Source of the DNA: Halorubrum sp. BOL3-1
GTDB lineage: Archaea; Halobacteriota; Halobacteria; Halobacteriales; Haloferacaceae
NCBI RefSeq assembly: GCF_004114375.1
Contig: NZ_CP034692.1
Span: 310,001 to 374,000, forward strand
Length of the DNA stretch: 64,000 nt
Direction of reading: 5' to 3'
The position numbers were made by a program, and so were the translations under genes. Shown here in pieces: positions 26,001 through 34,793 of the stretch. Position 1 is the first letter of the stretch. Each line of letters starts with the position of its first letter. The notes beneath the pieces were generated by a model, which saw only the letters and a program-made list of their open reading frames with translations, ran no database searches and had not been told where the DNA came from.

Positions 26001-26303
26001 CTCCGCGAGTTCGGCGGTGACGTTGAGACCGGTCTGGCCGCCGAGACCCGCGATGACGCCGTCCGGCTCCTCGATCCGGATGACCTCCGCGATGGCCTCG
26101 GGCGTGATCGGCTCGATGTACACCCGGTCGGCCGTCTCCGGGTCGGTCATGATCGTCGCCGGATTCGAGTTGACCAGGACGACGCGGGCGCCCTCCTCTT
26201 GGAGAGCGCGACACGCCTGTGCGCCGGAGTAGTCGAACTCGGCCGCCTGTCCGATCTGTATCGGTCCGCTTCCGATGAGTAGAATCGTCCGGTCCTCGCT
26301 CAT
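23073..26303 (-). CDS. carB: Carbamoyl-phosphate synthase large subunit
   Basis: 1076 residues, the full family length. Two homologous halves each carry an ATP-grasp domain. First half: [20 protein letters not shown], then [12 protein letters not shown] and [20 protein letters not shown]. Second half: [31 protein letters not shown] and [18 protein letters not shown]. The C-terminal MGS-like allosteric domain follows. It makes carbamoyl phosphate for pyrimidines and arginine, using ammonia from CarA, which is not in the window. A TATA box 23-32 bp upstream indicates a leaderless transcript. Confidence 0.97.
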   Translation of the reverse strand: [1076 protein letters not shown]

Positions 26304-26325
26304 TACGCGGACGGAATACGTTCAT

Positions 26326-26428
26326 CGTAATAAGGTCGGCGGTAGAGTACGAATCTCGCAGCAAATCTGCGATTTTCGCAAGCGATCGCGTCTCACGGTG
26401 GTCGGTGTCGTACCACATGGTATGCGAC
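26326..26428. promoter_or_regulatory. carB promoter and two inverted repeats in the divergent gap
   Basis: CGTAATAAGG (26326-26335, TATA on the minus strand) serves carB. TCGCAG/CTGCGA (26356-26361 and 26367-26372) forms a short hairpin. Further right, TACCA-CA-TGGTA (26411-26422) is a perfect 5-bp-arm palindrome flanked by GTCG and CGAC. They lie between carB and the divergent lipoprotein gene. They could be operators for a pyrimidine- or arginine-responsive regulator; no regulator is identified. Confidence 0.4.
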
Positions 26429-26550
26429 GGTGAGGAGTCACGAACGCCGTCGTCCGCGCTCGACTCGCTCGACGCGTCGGCACCGAATCGGCGGTCTGAG
26501 CCGCCCACCACAAGGAATTTATCGGGAAGCCGGGAAAAATCGTGACAGCC

Positions 26551-27560
26551 ATGCCCTGTTCCCGCCGCCGTGCCCTCCAACTGCTCGGCGCCGCCGGCGC
26601 GACCGCCGCGACCGCCGGGTGCCTGAACCCCGGTGGCCTCGACTCGTACGCCCTCCTCGGAGACGAACTGGACCTCTCGTCGATCGGCCGGCCGTACCTG
26701 TGGCCCGACCCGACGGAGATCGACGCCGTGACCCGCGTCGACTTCGCGACCGAGACGAAGGAGGCGTCCCTCTCGGAGCTGTTCGAGACCGGGAGCGTGA
26801 CCGTCAGACAGTGGCCGCTCGTCGGACGGGACTCGTGGGGGACCGAGACGCGGCCGCGGCCGACGTTTCTCCGCCGAGACGGGAGCTTCTACGAGGTCCG
26901 GACGGCCGAGGAGCGGTCTCTCGAACGGGAGCGGTGGCACTTCGCGCTCGAACGGGTCGACGAGACGCCGCCCGACGACGCGACGGTCGCGCAACCGCCG
27001 TTCGGCCTCTCGGCACAGGACGAGCGCGTACTCGACGCGGCGCTCGACGGCGTGTACGCGGGCCACGACGGCTTCCTCGGGGATCCCGAGTTCGACGAGC
27101 TACAGACCGTCGAGTACCACCACGAACTCGACGCGGCGGCGAGCGACCTCGTCCCGTCGCCCCCGTTCGAGTTCGTCGAGTACGAGAACGAGTACTTCCG
27201 GCCGGTCGCGGAGCTCCGGACGGTCGACGTTCCGGAGTGGACGTACGCTCTCAGCGAGATCGCAGAGAGTCGGAGCCGGTTCGCGGAGTACGCGCGCGAG
27301 GCGATCGTCGAACGCGACCTCGACGCTGCCGGGCCCTCGGACGCCGCTCGGGGGTGTTAGACGACGCGATCGCCGAGGAGCCGCGCCGGTACGAGGAGGG
27401 GGACCCGCCCTCGGAGGGGCTCGTTGAGGCCCTCGACGCGCTCGGTATCGCCGGTGACCTCCGACCGATAGGCGAGTACGACGACCGGGTCGACTTCCGG
27501 AACGTCGTCGTCGGCTATCGAGACGCGGTCCACCGGTTCGATCTGGTCGTGACGCCGTAG
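26551..27560 (+). CDS. Putative Tat-exported lipoprotein, frameshifted near the 3' end
   Basis: The start is ATG 26551 (GTG 26542 is possible). The signal SRRRALQLLGAAGATAATAGC combines an RRR motif, a hydrophobic run and a lipobox-like cysteine, as in haloarchaeal Tat lipoproteins. The first frame ends at 27360 after PSDAARGC. A second frame carries on naturally as GVLDDAIAEEPRRYEEGDPP to the stop at 27560. One more G in the run 27350-27354 (five Gs) would join them as AARGVLDDAI, giving about 336 residues. No domain recognised. A sequencing homopolymer error and a true mutation are both possible. Confidence 0.75.
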
Positions 27561-27576
27561 CCGACGAGAGCGGCGT

Positions 27577-27801
27577 TCAGGTTTCGAGCCGGTACCGGTA
27601 CGGCCGTCCCGCGACGACCTCGATGTCGCCGTGCTCCGCCCGGCGCCCCAACACCGTGGCGACGCGGTGCGGGCTGTCGATCTCCTCGCAGTCGTCGCAC
27701 TCCTCGACGAGAGCGAGGATCTCCCGCGCCGTCAGCGGCTCGTCGGCCTCGGAGAGCACGCCGCGGATCCGGTCGTACCGGTCGTATTCGCCGGCACTCA
27801 T
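27577..27801 (-). CDS. Small winged-helix-like protein
   Basis: 74 residues. YDRIRGVLSEADEPLTAREI, then LALVEECDDCEEIDSPHRVATVLGRR (read in two pieces) has the helix layout of a winged helix. It ends in a beta wing (GDIEVVAGRPYRYRL). Cysteines in CDDC could bind metal or be redox-active. It is probably a small DNA-binding regulator; the target is unknown. Confidence 0.7.
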   Translation of the reverse strand: MSAGEYDRYDRIRGVLSEADEPLTAREILALVEECDDCEEIDSPHRVATVLGRRAEHGDIEVVAGRPYRYRLET

Positions 27802-27942
27802 GTGTGTTATTTACGCTCTCCGAACGTATAGGGTTCAGTGAGACAGGAGTCGGACGAGTGTCAGACAGGAGGGCCGTAACTGCCGTCTTCAGCGTTTTGC
27901 GGCGACGATCCGGGAACGATGCGGAGGCGATCGGCGGGTCGA

Positions 27943-28476
27943 TCAGGCGTACGGGTCCTCGGCTTCGAGGTCGCGCTCCGCCCGGTACTGCTCGACGAAC
28001 TCGCTCACCTCGAACTCGACCATCTCCCGTTCGAACGCCGACAGCGCCTCGTCGTCATCGGCGTGGCTCACGGCGTGTTCCATCAGCTCGACGACGAGTT
28101 CGACGACGACCTCATGGAGCCGACGGGAGTCGAACTCGGTCACCCACGCCATCGCGTAGCCGACGTCGGCGTTCTCGCTGGCGTCGTGCGCGACGACCGC
28201 CTCCGGGAACTCCTCCAAGACGACGCCGAGCAGGTGCGGCGTGTCGAACTCCGGCATCTCCTCGCTCGTCGTTTCGATGGCCTCGCGGAGCACCTCGACG
28301 AGGAAGTCCGGGATGAACCGCTCCGGCGGATGGACGTCCATCACGACCGCGTGGGTCTCGCCGCAGTCGCACTCGAACTCGCGCATCCCGAGGTCCAGTT
28401 CGTCGACGCCGATCACCTCCCCGCAGGGCAGCTCCAGCGCGTTCTCGTCGCCGCCGGGGACGCGGGGCTGAGACAT
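27943..28476 (-). CDS. Haloarchaeal DUF5815-like protein
   Basis: 177 residues. MSQPRVPGGDENALELPCGE, then MREFECDCGETHAVVMDVHPPERF, shows a Cys-rich N-terminal part (C18, C35, C37) that may bind zinc. An acidic helical domain of about 110 residues follows. The pattern matches haloarchaeal DUF5815 as I remember it. Function unknown; single-gene unit. Confidence 0.72.
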   Translation of the reverse strand: MSQPRVPGGDENALELPCGEVIGVDELDLGMREFECDCGETHAVVMDVHPPERFIPDFLVEVLREAIETTSEEMPEFDTPHLLGVVLEEFPEAVVAHDASENADVGYAMAWVTEFDSRRLHEVVVELVVELMEHAVSHADDDEALSAFEREMVEFEVSEFVEQYRAERDLEAEDPYA

Positions 28477-28563
28477 GGTCGCACTTGGCCGCTCGCGGGG
28501 TTAAAAGACGCGGAACGCGTCGCTGTGTCGCCGCGAGAACGGGGGCCGTCGAGAGTCGTCCCG

Positions 28564-28761
28564 CTACTCGAAGCTCTCGTCGTCGCCCTCGGTGTCGCCG
28601 TCCGGCGACCCGTACGTCTCGACCTCGGCTTCGACTTCGATCTCGATCCCGTTCGCTTCGTAGGCGGCCTCGATCAGCTCGGCGTCGTCGCGTTCGATCT
28701 CCAGTTCGTCGCTGTCGACCTCGACTTCGACCTCTACGTCGACGGTAACGTCTCGGGACAT
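28564..28761 (-). CDS. Very acidic small protein
   Basis: 65 residues with alternating V/E/D strands (TVDVEVEVEVDSDELEIERD), a short helix (AELIEAAYEANG), another V/E strand and an acidic end. It resembles small haloarchaeal beta-alpha-beta proteins of unknown role. GC-rich codon use supports it as coding. Confidence 0.6.
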   Translation of the reverse strand: MSRDVTVDVEVEVEVDSDELEIERDDAELIEAAYEANGIEIEVEAEVETYGSPDGDTEGDDESFE

Positions 28762-28841
28762 ATCGCCTCCGTCTACGCGCGGGACGATGAAAAGTATCCC
28801 TGCGAACCGGCGACTGCCGGGGCCGGGCGCCGAAACCGGTT

Positions 28842-29756
28842 GCGAGCCAGCTTACTTACAGTCAATCCGGCTTCAAGCTCAAGAACACGGGCGGTCGGAC
28901 TCGACTGTGGCTCTCGAAACTCGGAGAAATCCCGCTCACCTTCCACCGAGACCTCCCCGACGACGCCGAAATCAAGACTGTCACGGTCAAACGCGAACCC
29001 ACCGGCAAGTGGTACGCCATCCTCGGCGTGGAGACGCCGGACGGCCCTCCCGAGAAGCCGAGCGAGTTGAGCGAGACGGTCGGCATCGATGTGGGCATTC
29101 TCAAGTACGCCCACGACACCGACGGAACCGCCGTCGAATCCCTCGACCTGTCCGACGAACGCGAGCGGTTGGAACGCGCCCAACGCGACCTCTCGCGGAA
29201 AGAACACGGGTCCGCGAATTGGGAGGAACAGCGCCGAGCGGTGGCCGAACACCACGCTGAGTTGAAGAACAAGCGACGGGACTTCCTCCACAAACTCTCG
29301 AACTACTACGCCACCGAGCACGACCTCGTGGCAGTCGAAGACTTGGACGCGAAGGGGTTGGTCGAACTTCCCGGCAACTCCCGTAACCGGGCCGGAGCAG
29401 CGTGGGGGACGTTCCTCCGAATGCTCGAATACAAGTGCGAGCGTGAAGGAACGTACTTCGCCGCGGTCAACCCGAGAGGGACGACCAAAGAGTGCGCGTC
29501 CTGTGGTGTCGAGACGGACAAACCGTTGCGGGTCTGCGAACACTCCTGTCCCGCCTGCGGGTTCGAGGCGGATAGGGACGCAAACGCGGCGTGGAACATT
29601 CGTTCTCGCGGTGTCAGGAGGCGATTAGGAGAGGGACGCTCCGAATCAACGCCTGTGGAGACTGCGCTCCCTGCGGACACCAATCCGGTGTCAGCAAAGC
29701 GCGTCGTGGAATCAGGAAGCCCCACCCTCAAGCGCGAGCCGTCAGGCGAGCGGTAG
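28842..29756 (+). pseudogene. tnpB: TnpB (IS200/IS605, IS1341-type) lacking its N-terminal third
   Basis: Homology is visible in one frame from about 28842 (ASQLTYSQSGFKLKNTGGR) to the stop at 29756. The first ATG in that frame is at 29028. The RuvC-like catalytic parts remain: GIDVGILKYA (Asp), VAVEDLDAKGL (Glu), a CASCG...CPACG zinc knuckle, and DRDANAAWNI (third Asp). The N-terminal REC/wedge region of about 150 residues is missing, so guide-RNA-directed nuclease activity is unlikely. No TnpA is present. The sequence abuts the stop codon of cdc48. Confidence 0.88.
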
Positions 29757-29771
29757 GCTGGGGTAGTTCAC
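29690..29771 (+). ncRNA. Possible omega-RNA/right end of the TnpB element
   Basis: The 3' end of tnpB and the bases after its stop include CCCCA (near 29721) and TGGGG (29758-29762), then the terminal GTAGTTCAC. IS1341-type elements of haloarchaea end in a comparable hairpin plus GGGGTAGTTCA-like terminus, and their tnpB 3' ends produce sense overlapping RNAs now seen as TnpB guide RNAs. Only the right end is visible; expression is not shown. Confidence 0.35.
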
Positions 29772-31990
29772 TGGAACCCGATCCGGCCGCCGGCGTCCCG
29801 GAGCGTCTCTCCCTTGCCGCCCTGGAACTGCTGTTCGATCTCCTCGTAGTACGAGAGGATCTCCTCGTTGATCGTCGGGCGAACCGACTCCAACGCGGCC
29901 CGGAAGTGTTTCATTTCCACCTCCTCGGCGTCGTCGTCGTCGCGCAGCGCCTCGATGGCGGCTTCGCGGGCGATCCCTTCGATGTCGGATCCGACGTAGC
30001 CGTCGGTTATCTCGGCCACCTCACGGAGGCTCACGTCGGGAGCCAGCGGCGTGTCCTGGGTGTGGATGTCGAGGATCTGCTCGCGGCCCTCTTGATCGGG
30101 CTGGCCGATCATCACGAGGCGGTCGAACCGACCCGAGCGCAGCAGCGCGGGGTCGATCATGTCCGGCCGGTTGGTCGCGCCGATCACCATCACCTCGCCC
30201 ATGTCCTCGAGTCCGTCGAGCTCGGTGAGGAGCTGGTTGACGACGCGCTCCGAGACGTTGTTCCCGGCGCCTTGGCCGCGTGCGGGAGCGAGGCTGTCGA
30301 GTTCGTCGAAGAAGATGACCGTCGGACTCACCTGTCGGGCCTTCCGGAAGGTCTGTCTGATCGCCTTCTCCGACTCGCCGACCCACTTCGAGAGGAGTTG
30401 CGGTCCCCGGACCGAGATGAAGTTCGCGTTCGTCTCGTTGGCGACCGCCTTCGCCATCAGCGTCTTCCCGGTGCCCGGCGGCCCGTACAGCAGCACGCCC
30501 TTCGGCGCGTCGACGCCCATCCGGTCGAACTTCTCCGGCGAGGTGAGCGGCCACTCGACGGACTCTTGTACCTGCTGTTTCGCGTTTTCCAGCCCGCCGA
30601 CGCTGTCCCACGAGATCTTCGGCAGCTCGACGAGCACCTCGCGCATCGCCGACGGCTCCACCTCGTTTAACGCCGCGGAGAAGTCGTTGCGCTTGACGAT
30701 CATCCGGTCGATGAGGCTCGGCGGTACCTCCTCCTCGTCTAAGTCGATCTCCGGGAGGTACCGGCGCAGCGCCTTCATCGCGGCCTCCTTGGTGAGGCTC
30801 TCGACGTCGGCGCCGACGAAGCCGTGGGTCTCGTCTGCGAGGTGGTCGAGGCTCACGTCGTCCGAGAGCGGCATCCCGCGGGTGTGGATCTGGAGTATCT
30901 CTTTGCGCCCCGTCTCGTCGGGGACGCCGATCTCGATCTCGCGGTCGAACCGTCCCGGCCGGCGGAGCGCGGGGTCGACGCTATCGACGCGGTTCGTCGC
31001 GCCGATGACGACGACCTGCCCGCGCGTTTCGAGGCCGTCCATCATCGTGAGCAGCTGGGCGACGACGCGGCGCTCGACCTCGCCGGTGACGTCCTCGCGT
31101 TTCGGCGCGATCGAGTCGAGTTCGTCGATGAAGATGATGCTCGGACTCTCCTCTTTGGCGTCCTCGAAGATCTCTCTGAGCTGCTGTTCGGACTCGCCGT
31201 AGTACTTCGAGATGATCTCGGGACCGGCGATCGAGAAGAACGACGCCGAGGTCTCGTTGGCGACCGCCTTCGCCAAGAGCGTCTTCCCGGTGCCCGGCGG
31301 GCCGTGGAGCAGGACGCCCTGCGGCGGCTCGATCCCGAGCTTCGAGAACACCTGCGGGTGTTTCATCGGTAGCTCGACCATCTCACGGACGCGCTGGATC
31401 TCGGACTGGAGACCGCCGATGTCCTCGTAGGTGATCCCGCCACCGGTCTTCTCGAAGCCGGAGATCGGCTCCTCGCGGAGTTCGACCTCCGTGTCCTCGG
31501 TGATGAGACAGACGCCGTCGGGCTCCGTCTCGACCGCGATCAGCGGGATCGCTTGGCCGGGCGACCGCATGAACGGGTGGTTCGTCGACGACATCACCGG
31601 GACGATGTCGCGCTCGACGACGGGGCGCTTGAGGATCTGCCGTTTCACCATGCCGGCGGCGTCGGAGCCGAACTGAACCGACGCCTCCTCGGGGGGAGCC
31701 AAGACGAGCTTGTCGGCCTTCTCCGCCTCGGCTTTCCGGATGGTGACGCGCTCGCCGATGCCGACGTCTGCGTTCTGGCGGGTGAACCCGTCGACGCGCA
31801 CCGTGTCGGTGTTCCAGTCCTGGCGGTCCGCGCGCCAGACCTTCGCGGCGGTGGTCTCCGCGCCCTCGATCTCGATGATGTCGCCGGGCGAGAGCTTCAG
31901 GTGCAACAGCGTGTCGGGGTCGAGTCGGGCGATACCGCGTCCCGAGTCGTTCGGGTACGCCTTCGCCACTTCGAGTTGGACTTCGTTCAT
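29768..31990 (-). CDS. cdc48: Cdc48/VAT AAA+ ATPase
   Basis: 740 residues from the ATG at 31988-31990 ([19 protein letters not shown]); the upstream frame is open to 34807 but is antisense shadow. The N-domain covers about 1-180. D1 has GPPGTGKT (about 228-235) and [12 protein letters not shown]2 has GPPGTGKT (about 501-508) and [11 protein letters not shown]. Sensor and arginine-finger regions ([38 protein letters not shown]) are intact. It unfolds proteins for the archaeal proteasome. A TATA-like GCTTATTCC (minus strand, 32030-32038) lies upstream. A TnpB remnant touches its stop codon. Confidence 0.97.
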   Translation of the reverse strand: MNEVQLEVAKAYPNDSGRGIARLDPDTLLHLKLSPGDIIEIEGAETTAAKVWRADRQDWNTDTVRVDGFTRQNADVGIGERVTIRKAEAEKADKLVLAPPEEASVQFGSDAAGMVKRQILKRPVVERDIVPVMSSTNHPFMRSPGQAIPLIAVETEPDGVCLITEDTEVELREEPISGFEKTGGGITYEDIGGLQSEIQRVREMVELPMKHPQVFSKLGIEPPQGVLLHGPPGTGKTLLAKAVANETSASFFSIAGPEIISKYYGESEQQLREIFEDAKEESPSIIFIDELDSIAPKREDVTGEVERRVVAQLLTMMDGLETRGQVVVIGATNRVDSVDPALRRPGRFDREIEIGVPDETGRKEILQIHTRGMPLSDDVSLDHLADETHGFVGADVESLTKEAAMKALRRYLPEIDLDEEEVPPSLIDRMIVKRNDFSAALNEVEPSAMREVLVELPKISWDSVGGLENAKQQVQESVEWPLTSPEKFDRMGVDAPKGVLLYGPPGTGKTLMAKAVANETNANFISVRGPQLLSKWVGESEKAIRQTFRKARQVSPTVIFFDELDSLAPARGQGAGNNVSERVVNQLLTELDGLEDMGEVMVIGATNRPDMIDPALLRSGRFDRLVMIGQPDQEGREQILDIHTQDTPLAPDVSLREVAEITDGYVGSDIEGIAREAAIEALRDDDDAEEVEMKHFRAALESVRPTINEEILSYYEEIEQQFQGGKGETLRDAGGRIGFQ

Positions 31991-32219
31991 GATTCCTCGC
32001 GGGGGATGATCGTATCTGGACCCGGTCCGGGAATAAGCCTGTTGCCCGTGCTGGTTCCGCCGGTCGGCCCGGAGAAATCGGGGGCCGCACGCGATTGTGT
32101 TATCATGTGTCACGGTACGACGCCACGGCTTAAAACGCCGTCGTAAGCGTGCCTTTTCGCCGCGGTTCCGGCGGCAACGCGGCCGCACGATTTTTGCCCA
32201 CTCGGCGCGATTCACCACC

Positions 32220-32405
32220 GTGTTCGACAGCCTGTCCGGTCCGACACGATTCCTCGTCACGCGGCTCGCGCTCGTCGCCGTCGGTGCCGCCGTCGGTCTC
32301 GGGCTGTACGCGCTTGGGACGGGTGTGGCCCTCGCTATGCTCCTCGCGTTCGCCACGCTGGTGATCGGAGAGGCGTACCTGTTTGCGGTCGGCGACGGCG
32401 TGTGA
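32220..32405 (+). CDS. Small two-helix membrane protein
   Basis: 61 residues from GTG 32220 ([20 protein letters not shown]). Two hydrophobic helices ([18 protein letters not shown] and [21 protein letters not shown]) span most of it. The frame is open further upstream, but that extension is arginine-rich. It lies divergent from cdc48 and 62 bp before larC. Function unknown. Confidence 0.6.
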   Translation: MFDSLSGPTRFLVTRLALVAVGAAVGLGLYALGTGVALAMLLAFATLVIGEAYLFAVGDGV

Positions 32406-32467
32406 CCCGTCCGGAGGCCAAGCCCCGGACCACGGAGTATTTGTCCCGGGATCGCATCCGTCGTGGC

Positions 32468-33865
32468 ATGCGAACCCTCGCCTTCGACGGTCGGACCGGC
32501 GCCGCCGGCGACATGATCTGCGCCGCGCTGATCGCGGCCGGTGCCGACCCCGACGCCCTCGCGCCCGTGAGCGATCGGCTCCCTGTCCGGTACGAGGTCG
32601 GGGAGACGACGAAGAACGGGATCCGGGCGACGGCCGTCGACGTGCTCGTCGACGCCGACGCCGATCGCGGCGACGGCGACGGTCACTCTCACGACCACGC
32701 TGATTACCACTCCCACGGCGACACTGACGGGCACTCTCACGCCCACGACGGCAATCACGCCCACGACGACAATCACGCCCACGACCACACACACGCCGAA
32801 GGGGCCGGCGTCCGCCGCAGCTACCCGGAGGTGGTCGACCTCGTCGAGTCGATGGATCTCGATCCCGCGGTCGAGTCGACCGCGCTCGACGCCTTCGAGC
32901 TGCTCGGCCGCGCTGAGGCGTCCGTCCACGGAGTCGACCTCGACGAGACGCACTTCCACGAGGTGGGCGCGGACGACGCGATCGCAGACGTGGTCGGCGC
33001 GGCGCTGCTGCTGGCGGACCTCGACCCGGATCGGGTGGTCACCACGCCGGTCGCCGCGGGCGGCGGCACGGTGGAGATGAGCCACGGGACGTACCCGATC
33101 CCGGCGCCGGCGACGACGGAGATCGCGGCCCGGTCGGCGTTCCGGATCGCCGGCGGCCCGATCGACCGCGAGCTGCTGACCCCGACCGGTGCCGCGATCC
33201 TCGGGGCGGTCGCGGAGGGCGTCGACGCGGTTCCGGACCTGGCGGTCGAGCGAGCCGGCTACGGCGCCGGCGACGCCGACTTCGAGCGTCACCCGAACGT
33301 CCTCCGCGCCCTCGTCGGGGACGGCGGGCGGCCGGGAGACGAGAGCGAGGAGGGGCACGGCCCCCGCTCGGACCACGCCCGAGCCGGGGGCCTCGCCCAC
33401 GACGACATCGCCGTCTTGGAGACGAACCTCGACGACGCCGCCCCCGAGGTCCTCGGCGGCCTCCAAGAGACCCTCGCGAGCGCCGGCGCGAGAGACGTGA
33501 CGGTCGTCCCGACGACGATGAAGAAGTCCCGGCCGGGGCACCTCGTGAAGGTGATCTGTAAGCCGGACGACGCGGAGGCGGTCGCGGAGCGACTCGCCCG
33601 CGAGACCGGGACGCTCGGTGTGCGCCAGTCGGGAGCGAGCCACCGCTGGATCGCCGCCCGCGACTTCGAGACGGCGACCCTCCGGGTCGACGGCACGGAC
33701 CACGAGGCGGCCGTGAAGGTCGCCTCGACGACGGGCGGGGAGGTCTACGACGTCAGCGGGGAGTACGACGACGCGGCCGCGGTCGCGGAGGCGACCGGCC
33801 TCCCGATCCGCGAGGTGCTCCGGCGCGCCGAGACCGACGTGCGAGAGCGGCTCGCGGACGAGTAG
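32468..33865 (+). CDS. larC: LarC-type nickel-pincer cofactor biosynthesis protein (DUF111) with His-rich insert
   Basis: 465 residues from ATG 32468 ([20 protein letters not shown]). LarC inserts nickel into the pincer nucleotide. Family features are [48 protein letters not shown] and the C-terminal [14 protein letters not shown]. Residues about 71-111 are a His-Asp repeat ([22 protein letters not shown]), likely a metal-storing segment. Neither LarB nor LarE is nearby, and no lactate racemase is seen. TATA-like GAGTATTTG lies 24-32 bp upstream. Confidence 0.9.
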   Translation: MRTLAFDGRTGAAGDMICAALIAAGADPDALAPVSDRLPVRYEVGETTKNGIRATAVDVLVDADADRGDGDGHSHDHADYHSHGDTDGHSHAHDGNHAHDDNHAHDHTHAEGAGVRRSYPEVVDLVESMDLDPAVESTALDAFELLGRAEASVHGVDLDETHFHEVGADDAIADVVGAALLLADLDPDRVVTTPVAAGGGTVEMSHGTYPIPAPATTEIAARSAFRIAGGPIDRELLTPTGAAILGAVAEGVDAVPDLAVERAGYGAGDADFERHPNVLRALVGDGGRPGDESEEGHGPRSDHARAGGLAHDDIAVLETNLDDAAPEVLGGLQETLASAGARDVTVVPTTMKKSRPGHLVKVICKPDDAEAVAERLARETGTLGVRQSGASHRWIAARDFETATLRVDGTDHEAAVKVASTTGGEVYDVSGEYDDAAAVAEATGLPIREVLRRAETDVRERLADE

Positions 33866-33893
33866 CGGCCCGTCGACAGGTTCGACCGCCCCG

Positions 33894-34223
33894 TCAGTCA
33901 GGCGGGTCGACGCGCTCGACGCGCTCGGGGTCGACGCCGAAGCCGCCCGCGAGCCGGTCGGAAACGAGCTCGGGCGCAACCGTCTCGGGGTTGACGGCGG
34001 CGTCCTCGACGACCCCGCTTTCGACCGCGAGGACGGCGACGGCCTCGACCGTGGTGTCGTTGAGGCCGGGTTGGAGACCGGCGATCTCGAGTTCCTCGAC
34101 GCGGACACCGTCGACTCGTTCGAGCTGTGCCTCGGCGCCGGCGGCGAGGTCGCCGGCGGCCGCCTGCGAGACGCGGACGGCCACCGTCGCCTCGACCGAC
34201 GGCGTGTGGATGGCTGCTGCCAT
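33894..34223 (-). CDS. Hypothetical protein
   Basis: 109 residues from the ATG at 34221-34223 ([20 protein letters not shown]). It is rich in V/A/E, mostly helical with beta strands, and ends VERVDPPD. No family recognised. Protein-like sequence continues upstream in the same frame ([12 protein letters not shown]) and, after a one-base shift, in a second frame ([14 protein letters not shown]), so this may be the 3' part of a longer broken gene. Confidence 0.5.
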   Translation of the reverse strand: MAAAIHTPSVEATVAVRVSQAAAGDLAAGAEAQLERVDGVRVEELEIAGLQPGLNDTTVEAVAVLAVESGVVEDAAVNPETVAPELVSDRLAGGFGVDPERVERVDPPD

Positions 34224-34793
34224 ACTCCCTCGCCGCGAGTCGAACGCGGCGCGGACGACCGGGTGAGCCGGCGCGTGCCGGCACGTCCGGGTCCGCGTCC
34301 TCGAACGCGCCGTCGACGGGAGCGGCGTCGCGGTGGACGACCGCGGTGACGGCGACGCTCGCGAGGGACGCGGCCGTCCGGCTCGACGCGCGCGACGGAC
34401 AGCGACGGCTGGAGAGAACGGGAAGTCGGTCCGTCCCGCGGGGAAACTCCCCAGCCGACGCGCGTCACGCGGTCGGGCGGACGGACCGTGGGTTCGGAGC
34501 CGAATAGCCGATCCCGATCCACCCGAGGAGCGCAACGCTCGCGGACCGCGCGAGCATCGAGCGGGTGGAACGGGTCATCGTGAGTCTCCGGCGGCGCGGG
34601 GTGCGCCGTTGACGACACGGTGTACCGGTCTCGTATTAAAATTGTGTTAGTCACGTCACACCATGGCATGCCCGGATCGCGCGAGCGGGTGGCCGAAAAC
34701 GGGTTCGAGACGGTCACACCGTCGGGTTCCGTCGACGCTGAGACGACAAGCCTATGCCGGCCGCCCGACCAGTTACGGGCAACTCGCGTCTCC
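34224..34793. other. 570-bp gap before aspS, possibly a degraded gene
   Basis: On the minus strand an ATG at 34576-34578 opens a short hydrophobic peptide ([19 protein letters not shown]) that stops after 37 codons. Downstream in the same frame, after the stop, more protein-like residues appear ([20 protein letters not shown]). On the plus strand TATTAAAATT (34636-34645) is AT-rich but lies about 150 bp before aspS. I see no intact gene here. Confidence 0.4.

Noticed and set aside
28842-29756. Functional TnpB nuclease gene
   Set aside because: The N-terminal third including guide-binding parts is missing and no start codon precedes the homologous region.
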